Below, piece after piece: positions 61,771 to 64,000 of a DNA stretch of 64,000 nucleotides. Each line of letters opens with the position of its first letter. Positions within the stretch are counted from its first letter, which is position 1. The stretch is taken from the NCBI RefSeq assembly GCF_004519305.1, contig NZ_SOZA01000014.1, forward strand, positions 1 through 64,000, written 5' to 3'. Source of the stretch: Pseudomonas sp. RIT623 (GTDB lineage: Bacteria; Pseudomonadota; Gammaproteobacteria; Pseudomonadales; Pseudomonadaceae). A model generated the notes under the pieces. That model had not been told where the DNA came from and did no database searches. It worked only from the letters and a program-made list of their open reading frames with translations. The translations under genes and the position numbers were made by a program.

Positions 61771-63057
61771 CTATTGAGCCGCCTTCACCGCCGAGTAGAG
61801 TTTCTTCGCCGCATCCGCCGGATCGGCCTTGGGATCGTTGATGTAGTTGGTCACCACATCGAAGAACGCCCCCTGTACCGCCAGGGTGGTGGCCATGTTG
61901 TGCGCCATGCTCGGTTGCAGGCCGCCGGACTTGGCGTCGGCCAGGAAGTCCTTGGCTGCTGTCTGGGCACAGCTGTCGAAGCCGTACTTGCCCATGTCGG
62001 CGAGCATGTCGTTACGCACCGGGATCGAGCCCTTGTTGATGCTGAAGACCTTCTGGAAGTCCTCGCCCAGGACCTTTCGGGCGATGTCCTGCTGGCCTGC
62101 CGCGGTACCCTTGTCCTGCTGCTTGAACACCACCAGCGAGTCGATATTGTAGAGGAAGGCCTGGTCGGTGCCTGGGAAGGCCACGCACTGGTAGTCCTTG
62201 CCGGCGGCCTTCTTCGCCAGGGTCCATTCGCTCTTGGCCCAGTCGCCCATGATCTGCATGCCGGCCTTGCCGTTGATGACCTTGGCCGCTTCAAGGTTCC
62301 AGTCCTGGCCCTTGCCGTCCGGGTCCATGTAGGTGGCGACCTTCTTCAGCTCGGTGAGCGCCTTGACCATCTCGGGGCCGGTCAGGGCCTTTTCGTCCAG
62401 CTCGACCAGGGCCTTCTTGTAGCCCTCGACGCCCATCACCGAGAGCACCACATTCTCGAACACAGTGCTGTCCTGCCATGGTTGGCCGCCGTGGGCCAGT
62501 GGGATGAAGCCAGCAGCCTTGAGCTTGTCGGCGGCGGCGTAGAATTCATCGAGGGTAGTCGGGGCCTTGTCGATACCGGCCTTCTTGAACACTTCCGGGT
62601 TGATCCACAGCCAGTTGATACGGTGGATGTTCACCGGCACGGCCACGTAGTCGCCGTCGTACTTCACGGTGTCGGCGACTTTCTTGTCGAGCAGGCCGTC
62701 CCATTTCTCGTCCTTGGCCACGCCCTTGAGCACGTCGGGATCGAGCAGCCCGGTGGCGGCCCAGTCCTGGATATCCGGGCCCTTGATCTGCGCGACCCCG
62801 GGCGGGTTGCCGGCCACGGCGCGGCTCTTGAGCACGGTCATGGCGGTGGCGCCACCGCCGCCAGCCACGGCGCCGTCCTTCCAGGTGAAGCCATCTTTCT
62901 CGACCTGGGCCTTGAGCACATCCACCGCGGCCTTCTCGCCGCCGGAGGTCCACCAATGGACGACTTCCACGCTGCCTTTGGAATCGGCGGCCTGGGCACT
63001 GAGGGAGAACAGGGAAGCGAAGGAGATCGCGGCGGCGAGACGAAGCGTCGGATGCAT
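61771..63057 (-). CDS. gtsA: Glucose ABC transporter substrate-binding protein
   Basis: 428 residues with a signal peptide ([19 protein letters not shown], cleavage near residue 23). The body is a family 1 solute-binding protein: [38 protein letters not shown] and [13 protein letters not shown]. It binds glucose in the periplasm for Gts[13 protein letters not shown] at 63057 is the start; upstream in-frame codons cross the promoter region. Confidence 0.95.
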   Translation of the reverse strand: MHPTLRLAAAISFASLFSLSAQAADSKGSVEVVHWWTSGGEKAAVDVLKAQVEKDGFTWKDGAVAGGGGATAMTVLKSRAVAGNPPGVAQIKGPDIQDWAATGLLDPDVLKGVAKDEKWDGLLDKKVADTVKYDGDYVAVPVNIHRINWLWINPEVFKKAGIDKAPTTLDEFYAAADKLKAAGFIPLAHGGQPWQDSTVFENVVLSVMGVEGYKKALVELDEKALTGPEMVKALTELKKVATYMDPDGKGQDWNLEAAKVINGKAGMQIMGDWAKSEWTLAKKAAGKDYQCVAFPGTDQAFLYNIDSLVVFKQQDKGTAAGQQDIARKVLGEDFQKVFSINKGSIPVRNDMLADMGKYGFDSCAQTAAKDFLADAKSGGLQPSMAHNMATTLAVQGAFFDVVTNYINDPKADPADAAKKLYSAVKAAQ

Positions 63058-63075
63058 GGGATTACCTTTCTTGTT

Positions 63076-63102
63076 GTTATACGAGGCAAGACTGTCGCTT
63101 GC
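63076..63102 (-). promoter_or_regulatory. Possible gtsA promoter and operator
   Basis: On the minus strand TATAAC (63081-63076) is a plausible -10, 18 bp before the gtsA ATG. Just upstream, GCAAG-cgacagt-CTTGC is a perfect 5-bp inverted repeat (63086-63102). A sugar-responsive regulator (such as the GltR system) may bind there. No convincing -35 was seen. Confidence 0.35.
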
Positions 63103-63172
63103 ATGGCATGGAGTGTAGGGAGCTCGCGCCCGGCGCCAGGTAACGAACGGATGCGCGAATGTCATCGTCTGG

Positions 63173-64000
63173 TTACAAAGCCAGAGCCGTGGCCAGGCTC
63201 GGCGCCAGCGGCAGGCGTGGCAGCAGCAGGGCCTGGTAGGCGTGGTAGAGGTCAGGCTTGCCGCCCCAGATGCGCGCACTGGGCAGCAGGGCCGGGTCGA
63301 GTTCGTGGTGCCAGCCGCCGTGGGCGCGGTCGATGAAGTGGCTGGCGATGAAGTCCCAGAAGCAGCGGTACCAGTGTTCGTACTGGGCTTCACCGGTACG
63401 TCGCAACAGCGCCGCGGCAGTGGCACAGGCCTCGGCATGCACCCAGTGCAGGCGCTCGCGCACCACCGGGCGATCGTGCCAGTCCAGGGTGTAGACCAGC
63501 CCCGGCATGCCATCTGCCTGCCAGGCGTGGCGACAGGCGCTGTCGAACAGGCTCCGGGCGGCTGGCAGCAAGGACGCGGGCGCAGGCAGTCGCGCCCTTT
63601 GCAGGGCCGCCTCCAGGTGCAGTAACAGGCGCGCCCATTCGAAGGCGTGGCCCGGCGTGGTCCCGTAGGGACGGAAGCCATCGGCGGGGTTTTCGCGGTT
63701 GTAGTCGGGGAGCGCCTGCCACTGCGCATCGAAATGCTCCGTGACGCGCATACTGTCGTCGGCGGCTCGGGCCAGGATCAAGCGCTCGACGATCCGTTGG
63801 GCGCGCAGCAACCACTGCGTGTCGCAGGTGACGTCGGCCAGGGCGAGGAAGGCCTCGACGCCGTGCATGTTGCTGTTGGCGCCCCGGTAGGCCTCCGCGT
63901 GCAGCCAGTCGCGGGAGAACGACTCGCGCAGGGCGCCCTCCTCTTCGCACCAGAAGCGCTGCTCGATGACCTGGGTGACCGCCTCCAGCAACGCCGACGC
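63173..64000 (-). CDS. AGE-family epimerase/isomerase (5' end beyond the window)
   Basis: A partial gene: 275 codons are visible and the frame runs off the right edge. The alpha/alpha-barrel of N-acylglucosamine 2-epimerase/mannose isomerase is clear: [45 protein letters not shown] and GGWHHELD. Active-site His residues are present in MHGVEA, PGHAFEW and WVHAEA. Members interconvert aldoses and ketoses such as mannose and fructose. It lies 115 bp upstream of gtsA on the same strand. The substrate is unknown. Confidence 0.88.
   Translation of the reverse strand, partial: ASALLEAVTQVIEQRFWCEEEGALRESFSRDWLHAEAYRGANSNMHGVEAFLALADVTCDTQWLLRAQRIVERLILARAADDSMRVTEHFDAQWQALPDYNRENPADGFRPYGTTPGHAFEWARLLLHLEAALQRARLPAPASLLPAARSLFDSACRHAWQADGMPGLVYTLDWHDRPVVRERLHWVHAEACATAAALLRRTGEAQYEHWYRCFWDFIASHFIDRAHGGWHHELDPALLPSARIWGGKPDLYHAYQALLLPRLPLAPSLATALAL

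Overview
The window looks like the chromosome of a Pseudomonas putida-group bacterium. The DNA is GC-rich and dense with genes. Five inverted pairs of the P. putida-type REP element (TGTAGGAGCGGCCTTG...) sit between genes. Several neighbourhoods are typical of this group: zwf-pgl-eda with hexR and the gts glucose ABC transporter with OprB; guaB-guaA; purL-mltF-tadA; and a type II secretion (Xcp) cluster linked to a PhoX phosphatase and a tatABC operon. No rRNA, tRNA, CRISPR array, integrase or transposase was seen.

Layout. 1-4.6 kb: housekeeping genes (purT, a VUT-family membrane protein, DUF1289, gamma-carbonic anhydrase, two Nudix hydrolases, an L,D-transpeptidase). 4.6-6.1 kb: a small AT-richer islet with a DUF3396 (type VI immunity-like) gene and a short unknown ORF. 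6.1-21.6 kb: a phosphate-starvation secretion island. On the minus strand lie a degenerate SoxB/5'-nucleotidase-like Tat lipoprotein and gspC-D-E-F-G-H-I-J-L-M-N. Divergent to it is the PhoX phosphatase uxpB, then a detached gspK, then tatABC. Three good Pho boxes, each 10 bp upstream of a plausible -10, precede the SoxB-like/gsp operon, uxpB and tatABC. A fourth, weaker one faces gspK. 21.6-28.8 kb: an N-acetylglucosamine catabolic operon (gntR-type regulator, nagA, SIS-domain deaminase, fused IIA-HPr-EI, NagE permease). 28.8-31.2 kb: an inverted-repeat element and a HET-C family gene. 31.2-37.9 kb: NIF3-like protein, purL, mltF, tadA. 37.9-42.3 kb: multicopper oxidase, APH(3')-like kinase, a TetR/MFS efflux pair. 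42.3-50.1 kb: guaA, guaB, a zinc-ribbon protein, a TauE/LysR pair, xseA, an M23 peptidase. 50.1-52.3 kb: leuA with a possible leucine-rich leader peptide. 52.4-64 kb: Entner-Doudoroff and glucose uptake genes (eda, pgl, zwf, hexR, mutarotase, oprB, gtsD-C-B-A) and a truncated AGE-family epimerase at the right edge.

How the genes fit together. In the secretion island, PhoB would induce a Tat translocon that exports folded phosphatase-type lipoproteins, plus the type II machine that carries them across the outer membrane. This matches published work on P. putida Xcp/UxpB/Tat-1. The right end is a glucose module: OprB and GtsABCD import glucose, the mutarotase interconverts hexose-6-phosphate anomers, and Zwf-Pgl-Eda feed the Entner-Doudoroff pathway under HexR.

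The most interesting observations are: the SoxB-like protein that has lost all recognisable metal ligands yet heads the gsp operon; the Pho-box architecture including gspK; a REP pair placed between gtsA and gtsB; a palindrome over the guaB promoter; a leucine-rich leader ORF before leuA; and the orphan immunity and HET-C islets.
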